A stretch of DNA of 64,000 bases, taken from NCBI RefSeq assembly GCF_028747785.1, contig NZ_CP118158.1, forward strand, positions 4,712,001 through 4,776,000. Reading direction: 5' to 3'. Numbering within the stretch: the first letter of the stretch is position 1; the number at the start of each line of letters is the position of its first letter. The position numbers and the translations under genes were made by a program. The notes beneath the pieces were generated by a model. The model saw only the letters and a list, made by a program, of their open reading frames with translations, ran no database searches and was not told where the DNA came from. Origin of the DNA: Halosimplex aquaticum (GTDB taxonomy: Archaea; Halobacteriota; Halobacteria; Halobacteriales; Haloarculaceae). This document shows, one piece after another, positions 34,871 to 43,926 of the stretch.

Positions 34871-35079
34871 ACACGTCGGGTCTCCCGGACGACCCAAAGA
34901 GGTACCGCAACGGTCATTGGTGGCACATCGCGTGCCACCCCCGTATCTGCACCGCGTCGACCGGACCGCCCCGAACGCGTGGGAGCGCGACACATACTAA
35001 TGCGGTTGGCCCGTAGGTCGTTCCCGAACGATCATGTTCGAAATCGACCGCAAGCGAGGGACCGGGGGAGGGGTCGCTC

Positions 35080-35421
35080 GTGACGCCTAAGGGTGAGACC
35101 GGGGTGAACGACGGGACGGCACTGCCGGACTCGGTGATCGCCGATCTGCGGAAGGACGACCGGCGGCGCCTCGTCCTGTCCCGGCTGGCGGAGAGCGACC
35201 GGGCGCTCCCCGTCTCCGATCTGGCGCGGTACGTCGCGGCGACCGAACGTGACGAACCTGCCGAGGAGGTTCCGGACGGCGCCGCGGACGCGGCTCGTCG
35301 CGACATCTTCCAGCACCACCTGCCCAAGCTCACGGCGACCGGTGTCGTCCGATACGACTCGCTGGTCGGGACCGTCGAACTCGCGGTCGACGACGAGCGG
35401 GTAGTCGGGGACGACGGGTAG
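35080..35421 (+). CDS. small winged-helix protein (DUF7344-like)
   Basis: This 113-residue haloarchaeal protein has DDRRRLVLSRLAES, then PVSDLARYVAA and DIFQHHLPKLTATGVVRYDSLVGTVEL. This is the layout of the short winged-helix domain common in halobacterial genomes. It is probably a DNA-binding regulator of unknown target. The start is a GTG at 35080 behind a GGGGGAGGGG run; a second GTG at 35104 is possible. It stands alone between the GlmU-like gene and GTP cyclohydrolase III. Confidence 0.7.
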   Translation: MTPKGETGVNDGTALPDSVIADLRKDDRRRLVLSRLAESDRALPVSDLARYVAATERDEPAEEVPDGAADAARRDIFQHHLPKLTATGVVRYDSLVGTVELAVDDERVVGDDG

Positions 35422-35582
35422 CCGCGGGCGACAGGTAGCCGCGGACCACGGCGAACACCGACGGTCGGGGGTGACGCGGCCCGATTGATCGGTCGCTGCT
35501 CCACAGACTCGGACCCGTACGGAGTCGTGAGCTATCGGGAACGGAAAGAGCAATACCGGCAGGTGTCCAACGGGCCGGTACT

Positions 35583-36371
35583 GTGACGAACACGCAGGTA
35601 ACGCACGTCCAGATCGACAACTACGGGCCCTGGACGGTCACCCCCGAGCCGCGCCGGGAGGTCGACCTCCAGACGCTCCAGTCTCGCCTCTACGCGGACC
35701 TCTCGCAGCTGGTCGGCAACCGGGGCGGGTACGTGTTCTTCTCCCGGTTCGACAACATGGTCGCCGTGACGAACGGGCTGACCGTCGACGACCACGCGCT
35801 GATCCAGGAGTCCGTGGGCAACCGCTACCCCGTGACGATGAGCCTGAGCGTCGCGACCGGGACGACGCCGGCCGAGGCGCTCGGGACCGCCACCGAACAG
35901 CTCCAGGAGGCCGGGAGCGCCCAGGACAAGTCCCGCCGGGAGATCCTCCGCGGCCGCGCCATCGAGGAGGAGTACCGGACCGGCGAGGACCTGCAGATCG
36001 CCCACTTCGACGTGGTGAACGCCACCGGCAAGTACACGGACGAACTCAACGAGTTCGACACCTTCATCGAGATCGAACAGGGGTACGCGGAGCTGATGCG
36101 GTACATGCGCCAGGCCTACGACTCCCTCTCCTTTTTCGTCGGAGGCGACAACATCATCGCGGTCTGCTCGGCGATGGACGCGGAGGACTACCGGGACGCG
36201 GTCGCACACGTGAGCGACGCCGTCGACGTCGAACTCCAGGTCGGGGTCGGCCGCGGCGCCGTCGCCCACGAGGCCGGCATGGCCGCGAAGCACGCGCTCG
36301 AAGAGTGCCGCGCGACCGGCGAGGAGGTCCACGTCGACTGGTCGACGACCGACGCCGAACCCCCCGCCTGA
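35583..36371 (+). CDS. gch3: GTP cyclohydrolase III
   Basis: This 262-residue archaeal-type enzyme opens GTP to the formylamino-pyrimidine FAPy, the first step toward riboflavin and coenzyme F420 in archaea lacking RibA. THVQIDNYGPWTVTPEPRRE at the N-terminus and FFSRFDNMVAV, SVATGTTPAEAL and FVGGDNIIAVC are the paired GGDEF/cyclase-like halves of the family, with Asp metal ligands. GTG start at 35583. Length matches the Methanocaldococcus enzyme. It stands as a single gene, with no other flavin genes adjacent. Confidence 0.9.
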   Translation: MTNTQVTHVQIDNYGPWTVTPEPRREVDLQTLQSRLYADLSQLVGNRGGYVFFSRFDNMVAVTNGLTVDDHALIQESVGNRYPVTMSLSVATGTTPAEALGTATEQLQEAGSAQDKSRREILRGRAIEEEYRTGEDLQIAHFDVVNATGKYTDELNEFDTFIEIEQGYAELMRYMRQAYDSLSFFVGGDNIIAVCSAMDAEDYRDAVAHVSDAVDVELQVGVGRGAVAHEAGMAAKHALEECRATGEEVHVDWSTTDAEPPA

Positions 36372-36428
36372 CTGCCGTTCGAGGGGGCCAGCGGCGGCCG
36401 CCTTCTGACTACAGATCTAGACCGTCTT

Positions 36429-36463
36429 CCGTCTTAAGGGTGGTGCAGGTACCTTTTAGACGG
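36429..36463. promoter_or_regulatory. imperfect inverted repeat containing the TATA element of the CBS gene
   Basis: CCGTCTTAAGGGT (36429-36441) and ACCTTTTAGACGG (36451-36463) pair at 11 of 13 positions. The right arm contains the TATA-like CTTTTAGA, centred about 28 nt before the ATG at 36484. A protein bound here would compete with TBP. Confidence 0.55.
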
Positions 36464-36465
36464 AG

Positions 36466-36484
36466 TGTGCGAAACGTTCGCACA
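36466..36484. promoter_or_regulatory. 8-bp perfect inverted repeat overlapping the CBS gene start codon
   Basis: TGTGCGAA and TTCGCACA are separated by ACG. The last base is also the A of the ATG, so the dyad occupies the expected transcription start of a leaderless message and could be an autoregulatory or repressor operator. Confidence 0.65.
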
Positions 36485-37059
36485 TGGAACGAGACGTGAG
36501 CGTCCAGGAGGTGATGGACCGCGAGTTCGTCGGGGTGAGCGAGTCGGACGGCCTGCGGGAGACGGCCGAGTTGATGCTGGCGGAGGAGGCCGACAGCGCC
36601 GTCGTGCTGCACGGTTCCGAACCGGTCGGCGTCGTGACCGAGCGGGACGCCCTGGAGGCGTTCGTCAGGGCGGAGGGGGAGTCCGCCGCCGCGGATGCGA
36701 TGACCGACTCGGTACCGACGGTCACTCCGGACACGACCATCGCGGAAGCCGCCGACGAGATGTCGGCGCAGTCGACCCAGCGAGTGCTCGTCTCCGACGG
36801 GTCCGAACTCTTCGGCGTCCTCTCGGAGCACGACCTGATGACCGCCTCGCCGTTCGCACCGACCGCGAACGGACCCGCGGCGGAGGCCGGCGAGCGCGCC
36901 GTCGCGGGCGTCTCGGCCGGGCGCGGGGCGGGAGTGACCGAGTCCGGCGAGAACGAGCGGTTCACCGACCAGTCCGTCTGCGAGGCCTGCGGTTCGCTCT
37001 CGCGCGGGCTCTCGCCGTTCAACGGGCAACTACTGTGCGCGGACTGTCGGGATATATAG
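36484..37059 (+). CDS. two-CBS-domain protein with C-terminal zinc ribbon
   Basis: This 191-residue protein has CBS motifs at about residues 1-60 (VMDREFVGVSES ... VGVVTERDALEAF) and 65-125 (MTDSVPTVTPDTTIAEA ... GVLSEHDLM). A linker rich in A and G leads to a zinc ribbon (C-x2-C ... C-x2-C: CEACG and CADC). CBS pairs bind adenosine nucleotides and report energy state, and the ribbon suggests nucleic-acid or protein contact. Two inverted repeats cover the promoter and the start codon, so expression is likely controlled at initiation, perhaps by itself. Confidence 0.85.
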   Translation: MERDVSVQEVMDREFVGVSESDGLRETAELMLAEEADSAVVLHGSEPVGVVTERDALEAFVRAEGESAAADAMTDSVPTVTPDTTIAEAADEMSAQSTQRVLVSDGSELFGVLSEHDLMTASPFAPTANGPAAEAGERAVAGVSAGRGAGVTESGENERFTDQSVCEACGSLSRGLSPFNGQLLCADCRDI

Positions 37060-37254
37060 ACCGCGCCGGTCCCGTACGGCCGGCTCTCAGAACCGGCCGC
37101 CGGGGGTCCGGGAGTAAGTCGTGATTACCTAACCAGGCCCTGACACGTTCGTCGATCGATCCCACACGATTCGCTCGTTGCGGCAACAGGGGCGCTCTCG
37201 GGGCGCGTCAAGGTGTACTTATAGCGATAGCGACGTGACAGTTCGTGGCACAGC

Positions 37255-37263
37255 TTTATATTT
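37255..37263 (+). promoter_or_regulatory. TATA box of the substrate-binding protein gene
   Basis: TTTATATTT is centred about 31 nt before the ATG at 37289, a strong haloarchaeal TATA with a leader of only a few bases. A weaker TACTTATAG lies at 37216-37224. Confidence 0.65.
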
Positions 37264-37288
37264 GGCCCTTGGTAACAGTACTCGTAAG

Positions 37289-38638
37289 ATGTCTCGTAAG
37301 ATACGACGACGGACGGTACTGAAAGGGCTCGGCGTCGCGGGGGTCGGTGGTCTGGCCGGATGCGCGCAGGCGGGGGAAGACACGCCCACCGAGGGGGACG
37401 GCGGCGGTGACGGCGAGGGCGACGGCGGGACGGAGGACACGCCCGAATCCGACGGTGAGACGGAGACGTCGGCGGCGACCGGTGACGCCCCGGCCTCCCG
37501 GACGATCAAGGTGGGGATCCTGATGGGGGTCACCGGCGGGCTCTCGGAACTCGGGCCGCCGATCCGGCAGGCGGCCGAACTCGCCGCCGAGCACATGGAC
37601 CGGGAGAGCGACACGTTCACGGTCGACTACCAGTTCGAGGACACGGCGACCGACCCGAACACCGGGATCTCCAGCGCGGAAGCGCTGGTCAGCGCCGACT
37701 ATCCCATGGTCGCCGGCGCGCTCTCCTCGACGGTAACGATACAGACCGCCAACAACGTCCTGGTGCCCAACGGCGTCGTCCAGTGTTCGCCCGCGAGCAC
37801 GTCGCCGCAGCTCTCGAATCTCGAGGACAACGGCTACCTCTGGCGGACGACCCCGGGCGACGGACTCCAGGCCGCCGTGATGACGACGGTGGGCAGAGAC
37901 CGCCTGGACGCCCAGTCGACGGCGACGCTCGCGCTGAACAACGACTACGGCCAGGGGCTCGCCGCCGAGTACGTCTCCGCGTGGGAGGAGGCGGGCGGCA
38001 CCGTCCAGAACGAGGTCAGCTTCGAGCCCGGTCAGGGGTCGTACACCTCCCAGCTCAGTTCCGCGCTCCAGGACCAACCCGACCTGCTGATGATCGTCGG
38101 CTACCCGGAGAGCGGCGTCAGGATCTTCCGGGACTTCTACAGCGACTACTCCCAGGACTTCTGCGACATCATCGTCCCGGACGGCCTCCAGAGCGGGAGC
38201 CTGCCCGGCAACGTCGGCAACTCGATGCGCAACGTCTGGGGGACGGCGCCGAGTTCGACCGGCCCGGGCCGCGACGCCTTCGACTCGCTGTACCAGGAGG
38301 AGTTCGACAGCGACCCCTCCGAGAGCCCGTTCACGGCGCAGTCGTTCGACGCGGTCGCGGTCCTGGCGCTGGCGAACGCCGCCGCCGGCGAGAACAACGG
38401 CGAGGCGATCCGCGACCAGATGGCCAACGTCGCCAACGAGGGCGGCGAGGAGGTCACGGCCGACAACCTCGCCGAGGGGTTACAGATGGCCGCCAGCGGG
38501 ACGGAGATCAACTACCAGGGCGCCTCCAGCGCCATCCAGTTCAACGACGCCGGCGACATCGGCGCCGCCACCTACCAGTTCTACCGCTACCAGGAGGGCG
38601 GCTTCGAAGTCATCGAGAACATCGAGTACTCCGAGTGA
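37289..38638 (+). CDS. branched-chain amino-acid type ABC substrate-binding lipoprotein
   Basis: This 449-residue periplasmic-binding-type protein carries a Tat signal (RRRTVLKGLG) with lipobox LAGC, then an acidic D/E/G/T-rich spacer typical of haloarchaeal lipoproteins. The mature part, from IKVGILMGVTGGLSELGPP onward, matches the LivJ-type Peripla_BP fold: TDPNTGISSAEALVSADYPMVAGALSSTVT, then NNDYGQGLAAEY. It should deliver a branched-chain amino acid, amide or urea-like ligand to the permease encoded on the opposite strand at 38691-43066. The gene converges with that operon and is not part of it. Confidence 0.88.
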   Translation: MSRKIRRRTVLKGLGVAGVGGLAGCAQAGEDTPTEGDGGGDGEGDGGTEDTPESDGETETSAATGDAPASRTIKVGILMGVTGGLSELGPPIRQAAELAAEHMDRESDTFTVDYQFEDTATDPNTGISSAEALVSADYPMVAGALSSTVTIQTANNVLVPNGVVQCSPASTSPQLSNLEDNGYLWRTTPGDGLQAAVMTTVGRDRLDAQSTATLALNNDYGQGLAAEYVSAWEEAGGTVQNEVSFEPGQGSYTSQLSSALQDQPDLLMIVGYPESGVRIFRDFYSDYSQDFCDIIVPDGLQSGSLPGNVGNSMRNVWGTAPSSTGPGRDAFDSLYQEEFDSDPSESPFTAQSFDAVAVLALANAAAGENNGEAIRDQMANVANEGGEEVTADNLAEGLQMAASGTEINYQGASSAIQFNDAGDIGAATYQFYRYQEGGFEVIENIEYSE

Positions 38639-38666
38639 GAGGCGGCACCGCGGGACCGACGGCGTC

Positions 38667-38672
38667 TTTTTT
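38667..38672 (+). terminator. T6 terminator after the binding protein gene
   Basis: A run of six T follows a GACGGCGTC stretch 30 bases past the stop codon, as expected for archaeal factor-independent termination. It lies in the 52 bases between two convergent transcription units. Confidence 0.5.
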
Positions 38673-38690
38673 CGAGGCGATCGGGAAGCG

Positions 38691-39473
38691 TCAGCCACCG
38701 AGGAACTGCTTGCGGACCTCGTCGTCGGCGAGCAGGGCCTCGCCGGTGTCGACGAAGCGGTTCTCGCCCTGGACGAGCACGTAGCCCCGGTCGCAGCGGC
38801 GGAGCGCCTCCTTGGCGTTCTGTTCGACCATCAGGATCGCGGTGCCAGAGTCGTTGATCGCGTCGATGCGGTCGAACAAGTCGTCGACGAGGTCGGGCGC
38901 GAGTCCCGCCGACGGTTCGTCGAGCAAGAGGAGATCGGGGTCGAGCATCAGCGCCCGCCCCATCGCGAGCATCTGCTGCTGGCCGCCAGAGAGCGTGCCG
39001 GCGCGCTGGTCCTCGCGCTCTTCGAGGATCGGGAAGCGGTCGTAGACGTCGACGAGGCGCTCCTCGGGGAACTCCTCGAGCACGTACGCGCCCATCTCCA
39101 GGTTCTCGCGGACGGACAGCCCCGCGAAGACGTTCTCGTTCTGCGGGACGTAGCCGAGGCCGTGGTGGACCAGCGACTCGGGTGCGGCGCCGGTGATGTC
39201 CGCGTCGTCGAAGCGGATCGACCCGCCGAAGACGTGCGTGAGCCCGAACACAGACTTCATCACCGTCGACTTCCCGGCGCCGTTCGGTCCGACGATCGTG
39301 ACGTACTCCCCGTCTGCGACGTCCAGATCCACGTCCGAGAGGATCTGCAGGTCGCCGTAGCCGGCGTCGAGACCCCGGACGGCGAGCAGCGGGTCGTCGA
39401 CGGGCGCCGCGTCAGCCGCACCGGTCGCGGTCGACGCGTCGGCCGCGTCGGTCGTGTCGCTCGCGTCGCTCAT
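38691..39473 (-). CDS. livF: ABC transporter ATPase LivF
   Basis: This 260-residue ATPase has Walker A GPNGAGKST, signature LSGGQQQMLAMGRALM, and Walker B LLLLDEPSAGLAP with H-loop region MVEQNAKEAL. The short length and the VEQNA sequence are typical of LivF. Last gene of the operon; its ATG overlaps the livG stop by four bases. A 25-residue D/A-rich N-terminal extension is haloarchaeal. It powers uptake together with LivG. Confidence 0.92.
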   Translation of the reverse strand: MSDASDTTDAADASTATGAADAAPVDDPLLAVRGLDAGYGDLQILSDVDLDVADGEYVTIVGPNGAGKSTVMKSVFGLTHVFGGSIRFDDADITGAAPESLVHHGLGYVPQNENVFAGLSVRENLEMGAYVLEEFPEERLVDVYDRFPILEEREDQRAGTLSGGQQQMLAMGRALMLDPDLLLLDEPSAGLAPDLVDDLFDRIDAINDSGTAILMVEQNAKEALRRCDRGYVLVQGENRFVDTGEALLADDEVRKQFLGG

Positions 39474-40366
39474 ACGTCCTCCCCCAGATAGGCGTCGATG
39501 ACCCGATCGTTCGACCGGATCGCGGCCGGCGGGCCCTCGGCGAGGACCCGCCCCTGATGCATGACGATGACGTGCTCGCAGTGCTCCATGATGAGGTCCA
39601 TGTCGTGCTCGACGAGCAGGAAGGTCAGCCCCTCGTCGCGCAGGTCGTGGACGCGGTCGAGCAGCTTCTCCTCCAGCGTCGGATTGACGCCGGCGAACGG
39701 CTCGTCGAGCAGCATCATCGACGGGTCGAGCAACAGCGCTCGCGCGAGTTCGAGGAGTTTGCGCTGGCCGCCGCTGAGGTTGCCAGCGTGCTCCTCGGCG
39801 AGGTGGTCGATCTCGAACAGTTCGAGCGTCTCCCAGACGCGCTCGCGCAGTTCGCGCTCCTCCTCGCGGACGCGACCGCGCAGCCCCGGCACCACTGCGT
39901 TGACGAGTTTCTCTCCCGACTGGTTCCGGGGAGCGAGCATCAGGTTCTCCAGGACGGTCATCTCTTCCAGTTCGCGTGCGATCTGGAACGTCCGCACGAG
40001 CCCGGCCTTGGCGATAGCGTGGGTCCGCATCCCGGTGAGGTCGCGGCCCTCGAAGGTCACGCGCCCGCCGTCGGGTTCGTAGACGCCGGTGATCAGGTTG
40101 AACGTCGTCGACTTGCCGGCGCCGTTGGGGCCGATGAGCCCGGTCAGCGACCCCCGCTCGACCGAGAACGAGGCGCCGTCGACGGCGCGGATGCCGCCGA
40201 AGGACTTGCGGAGGTCCTCGACGACCAGCGACGCCGACTCCTCGTCGCGATGGTCGGCCGCCTCCTCGGGAGTCGCCTGGGAATCGTCCGGCGCCCGGTC
40301 GCCCGGCGTCTGGTCGGATCGAGCGGATCCGCCCGCGCCGCCGACGGTCGTCCCGTCCTCAGTCAT
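39470..40366 (-). CDS. livG: ABC transporter ATPase LivG
   Basis: This 298-residue ATPase has Walker A GPNGAGKST, LSGGQRKLLELARALLL and LLDEPFAGVNPTLE. The C-terminal HVIVMHQGRVLAEGPPAAIRSN extension distinguishes LivG from LivF. The first 45 residues are acidic. The ATG at 40366 overlaps the livM end by 8 bases; an upstream GTG at 40375 is also possible. It pairs with LivF on the cytoplasmic face of LivHM. Confidence 0.92.
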   Translation of the reverse strand: MTEDGTTVGGAGGSARSDQTPGDRAPDDSQATPEEAADHRDEESASLVVEDLRKSFGGIRAVDGASFSVERGSLTGLIGPNGAGKSTTFNLITGVYEPDGGRVTFEGRDLTGMRTHAIAKAGLVRTFQIARELEEMTVLENLMLAPRNQSGEKLVNAVVPGLRGRVREEERELRERVWETLELFEIDHLAEEHAGNLSGGQRKLLELARALLLDPSMMLLDEPFAGVNPTLEEKLLDRVHDLRDEGLTFLLVEHDMDLIMEHCEHVIVMHQGRVLAEGPPAAIRSNDRVIDAYLGEDV

Positions 40367-41795
40367 CCCGGCCACCCCCGTCGGCGGCGGCCCGGGGGGT
40401 CCCGGAGGCCGTCCGGTCGTCGCGCTTGGACAGGTCGACGCTCGACGCGACCTCCTTGCGATGGCCGAGCAGTCCGGTGGGCCTGTACTGCATCAGGACG
40501 ACCAGCACGACGCCGACGAGGACGAACCTGAGCGTGGAGATGTTCTGGAGCGTGTACGCGAGGAGCGGCGAGAGGTTCAGCGACGCCAGCGGAGCCACTG
40601 CACCGGCGAACGTGCCGGGGGCGTCCGCCGTCGCGATGAACTTCGAGAGGATCCGGCTCACGTACAGCGGCCCCTGGAAGAGCAACGCGGCGAACAGCGC
40701 GCCGCCGATCACGCTCCCGGTGTTCGAGCCCGCGCCGCCGATGATGAGCGCGATGAAGATGTAGAACGTCTGTATCGGACGGAACGTGGTCGACGTGGGG
40801 TCGGTGTACCCACGCTGAGCCTCCCAGAGGATCCCGCCGAGCCCCATCAGCGCACAGCCGACCATGAACACCGTGACCTTGAAGCGGCGGGTGTCCTTGC
40901 CGAGCGAGTTCGCCACGAGTTCGTCCTCCCGGATGGCCTTGAGCACGCGCCCGAAGGGGGAGTTGCCGATCCGCCGAAGCAACCAGTAAAAGACGGCGAC
41001 GAAGCCGATGAGCACCAGCGTGTACGCCAGCGAGACGACGATCGTCTCCCTGACGCCGACCGCCGCGAACGCCGACAGGACGGCCTCCCCGAAGACCGTT
41101 CGACCGCCGCTGGCCGGATTCTGCGGGTTCGTGTAGAACAGCGCCTTGACGGGGATCGTCGGGTTGATCGGCATGTTGATCCCCCGGCCGGAACCGGTGC
41201 CGAGCGCGAGGTCCGGGAGTATCTCGACGCCGAGGATCCGGAAGTCGAGACCGTCGAACAACGTGAACTCCTGCATGGTCGTCGAGAGCAGGGAGAGCCG
41301 GACGATCTCTGAGAAGCCGACGGTGACGATGGCGAGGTAGTCCGCCCGGAGCCGCAGCGCCGGGAGCGAGACGACCGCGCCCGCGAGGGCGGCCGTCGTC
41401 ATGCCGCCGACGACGCCGACCCACAGCGGCAGGCCGAGGCCGGGCGGGCTCCCGCCGGTCGGGGCGGTCAGCGCCGCGAACGTGTACACGCCGACGGCCA
41501 TGAAGCCGGCGACGCCGATGTTGAACAGGCCGGTGTACCCCCAGTGGAGGTTCAGCGCGAGGACGAGCATGGCGTACAGCGCCGCCCAGAACGTCACCGC
41601 CTGGAGGGCGGCCACGACGCCGCCGATCCCCTGCGAGGGGCCGAGTATCGCAAAGACGGTGAACAGGCCGTAGACGCCGAACATGACGAGCGCGATGAGA
41701 CCGAGGTCCCCGTCGCGGATCTCGTCGGCGAGTCGCCCGAGGTCGACCGGCCCGGACGGCGCGTCGGTGTCCGCGTCTGCGTCGGCTTCGCTCAC
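40359..41795 (-). CDS. livM: ABC transporter permease LivM
   Basis: This 478-residue membrane permease has about ten hydrophobic segments. Conserved LivM segments are NLHWGYTGLFNIGVAGFMAVG and, near the C-terminus, EDELVANSLGKDTRRFKVTVFMVG, the ATPase-contact loop. A GTG start at 41795 overlaps the livH stop as GTGA, so translation is coupled. It has an acidic 35-residue N-terminus and a basic-acidic C-terminal tail of about 35 residues. It forms the channel with LivH. Confidence 0.9.
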   Translation of the reverse strand: MSEADADADTDAPSGPVDLGRLADEIRDGDLGLIALVMFGVYGLFTVFAILGPSQGIGGVVAALQAVTFWAALYAMLVLALNLHWGYTGLFNIGVAGFMAVGVYTFAALTAPTGGSPPGLGLPLWVGVVGGMTTAALAGAVVSLPALRLRADYLAIVTVGFSEIVRLSLLSTTMQEFTLFDGLDFRILGVEILPDLALGTGSGRGINMPINPTIPVKALFYTNPQNPASGGRTVFGEAVLSAFAAVGVRETIVVSLAYTLVLIGFVAVFYWLLRRIGNSPFGRVLKAIREDELVANSLGKDTRRFKVTVFMVGCALMGLGGILWEAQRGYTDPTSTTFRPIQTFYIFIALIIGGAGSNTGSVIGGALFAALLFQGPLYVSRILSKFIATADAPGTFAGAVAPLASLNLSPLLAYTLQNISTLRFVLVGVVLVVLMQYRPTGLLGHRKEVASSVDLSKRDDRTASGTPRAAADGGGRDD

Positions 41796-43066
41796 GCGGT
41801 GGTCACCCCCCCGAAGAGGCCGTCGGGCCGGATCACGAGCACGAGGATCATGATGGCGAACGCGGCGGCCGTCGAGAACGACGACGGGATCCACACCAGC
41901 GAGACGGAGTTGGTCAGGCCGATGAGCACCCCGCCGACGATTGCCCCGTATATCGAGCCGATCCCGCCCAGGATGACCGCGGCGAAGATGAGCAGTAGCA
42001 GGAGCCACCCGAGGTTGTACGCGAGGGTCCCGCGTTCGAGCGCGAGGAGGTAGCCCGCCGCGCCGGCGAGACCGCCTCCGATGATCCACGTCGCGCGGAC
42101 GACTCGCTCGGTCGGGATGCCGGTTATCTGCGCCAGGTCTTCGTTGTCGGCCATCGCCCGCATCGCTTTCCCGAGTTTCGTCCGCTGGAGCGTGACGTGC
42201 AGTCCGTACATGAGCGCCAGCGACGTGACGACGAGCGTCAGTTCGGCGCTGGTGACCGTCAGTAGCTCCGCGGAGTAGCTCCCGAAGTCGAGGACGGGCA
42301 GTTCCGCGTAGAAGGCGTCCGCGGGCGCGTCGCCGCCCTGGGCGAGGACGATCGTCGACCGCTTGGCGGCGACGGCCAGCTTCCCGTCGACGCCGGCGAA
42401 GACGAGTTTGGCGCCGCCGGCGGTCAGCCCGCGGTTGCGCGGCCCGAAGACGAAGACGACGACGTAGCGCAGCGCCAGCGCGACGCCAATGCTGGCGATG
42501 AGGACGGCGATCCCGCTCTGGTCGCGCATCGGCCGGAAGACCAGGCGGTCGAGCACGAGCGACAGCGCGATGGTCGCCAGCACGGCGACGACCAGCCCGC
42601 CGAAGACGGCGAGGGGCGTCCGGAGGACGTTGATAGAGAGGTCGGCCGCGCTCGGCCCTCCCGGCCCGAAGCCGACCGTCCCGAGGTACAGGACGTTCCC
42701 GTCCAGGAGCCCGCCGCCGAAGCCGGCGACGAGGAAGGCGACGCCCCACCCGGCGAAGGCCCCGCTCGTGATGTAGTCGCCGTGCGCGAAGTTCGCGAAC
42801 CCCAGGATGCTGTAGGTCATCGAGAGGCCGATCCCGGCCAGCCCGATGCCGAGTCCGACGACGAGGCCGTTCCAGACGAGCGTTATCAGCCGTCCGACGG
42901 CGAGGCTCCCCCCGAGGAGCGTCGCCCCGCCGACCGTCAGTTCGAACCCGGCGAGCTTGCAGAGGAGGTCGACCGCCAGCAGGCCGAGCAAGCCGCCGAA
43001 CAGCGCCGTCTTCGGCCGCTCGGCGACCGCGATCCGCCAGCCGGCGATCCGTTCACTCGTCGCCAT
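41792..43066 (-). CDS. livH: ABC transporter permease LivH
   Basis: This 424-residue permease has about nine membrane segments. Diagnostic parts are GLSMTYSILGFANFAHGDYIT near residue 105 and the C-terminal GTLAYNLGWLLLLLIFAAVILGGIGSIYGAIVGG. The ATG at 43066 is preferred to an in-frame GTG at 43126. It is the first gene of livHMGF. A loop of about 45 residues between membrane helices (PSAADLS, and later GGDAPADAFYAELPVL) is longer than in bacterial LivH. Confidence 0.9.
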   Translation of the reverse strand: MATSERIAGWRIAVAERPKTALFGGLLGLLAVDLLCKLAGFELTVGGATLLGGSLAVGRLITLVWNGLVVGLGIGLAGIGLSMTYSILGFANFAHGDYITSGAFAGWGVAFLVAGFGGGLLDGNVLYLGTVGFGPGGPSAADLSINVLRTPLAVFGGLVVAVLATIALSLVLDRLVFRPMRDQSGIAVLIASIGVALALRYVVVFVFGPRNRGLTAGGAKLVFAGVDGKLAVAAKRSTIVLAQGGDAPADAFYAELPVLDFGSYSAELLTVTSAELTLVVTSLALMYGLHVTLQRTKLGKAMRAMADNEDLAQITGIPTERVVRATWIIGGGLAGAAGYLLALERGTLAYNLGWLLLLLIFAAVILGGIGSIYGAIVGGVLIGLTNSVSLVWIPSSFSTAAAFAIMILVLVIRPDGLFGGVTTA

Positions 43067-43432
43067 GGTCCGGTGGCAGTGCCCGACCAGACCCGGACGC
43101 GCCGACTGCGGGCCCGGAGCGGTCACGAGTTTTCGCGGTCTGCGATCTGCGGTGCGAAGACGGCCGTCGCGATGGCCCCCGGGTGTGCGGTGGCCGGTGC
43201 GGCAACCGGATCCGGCGCCACCGCGCGCCGCCGATCGGCTGCTGCTGTCGTGTCACGAACCTCGGTGTGACCCCCCTCGCCCGCGCTGTCTCCCTCGGCC
43301 CCCGGCGACCTATCATGTGGTGAGTGAACATACCGTATCCCTCTGTCACAGTGGAGAGCCCTAGGGGATAAAACTCTCCCAGGCCCCGGCGGCCGAAGAG
43401 ATTTGTCCGTCGGTGTCGATGTTGGAGTCCCG
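43067..43432. other. divergent region between livH and the GNAT gene
   Basis: I see no gene here. Likely promoter signals for livH lie around 43305-43345, where AT content rises (TATCATGTGGTGAGTGAACATACCGTAT). Coding frames are open but carry no motif. Confidence 0.4.
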
Positions 43433-43915
43433 ATGGAGATCCAGTTTGCGACGGTGGAACAGGCCGAGGCCGTCACCGACCTGTGGGTCGAACTCGCCGA
43501 CGAGCAGACCCAGTACGACTCGCACGTCCTCGCCGAGCGAAACCGGAGCGTCGTCGCCGACGAGTTGACCCGCCACGCGGTGACCGACCGGCTCGTCGTC
43601 GCCACGGAGGACGGCGAGGTCGTCGGCTTCGTCATGTTCACGCTCGACCGCGGCAGCTACGAGATGGACGTGACCCAGGGCGTCGTCGAGAACCTCTTCG
43701 TCCGCCCCGAGCACCGCGACGAGGGGGTCGGCGGCGAGTTGCTGAGGACGGCAGAGCGACGGCTCGACGATCTGGGCGCCGACACGGTCGTTCTGGAGGC
43801 GATGGCGGACAACCTCGAAGCCCGACGGTTCTACCGCAGGCACGGCTACGACACCCACCGAGTGCAGCTGGAGAAACCGCTGGAAAGCGATAACCTCTCA
43901 AAGGAGGGGGAGTAA
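43433..43915 (+). CDS. GNAT family N-acetyltransferase
   Basis: This 160-residue acetyltransferase has motif A, VENLFVRPEHRDEGVGGELLRTAERR, in which the acetyl-CoA pyrophosphate loop reads R-x4-G-V-G. Motif B is LEAMADNLEARRFYRRHGYDTH. The substrate is not evident (protein N-terminus, amino acid or small molecule). The ATG at 43433 is used; an upstream in-frame start would add only a short non-conserved stretch. The tRNA-Thr gene starts 11 bases after its stop. Confidence 0.87.
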   Translation: MEIQFATVEQAEAVTDLWVELADEQTQYDSHVLAERNRSVVADELTRHAVTDRLVVATEDGEVVGFVMFTLDRGSYEMDVTQGVVENLFVRPEHRDEGVGGELLRTAERRLDDLGADTVVLEAMADNLEARRFYRRHGYDTHRVQLEKPLESDNLSKEGE

Positions 43916-43926
43916 CCCCTACCTGC

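Noticed and set aside
40363..41424. Arg-rich open frame overlapping livM
   Set aside because: Wrong frame of livM; livM itself has conserved permease motifs.
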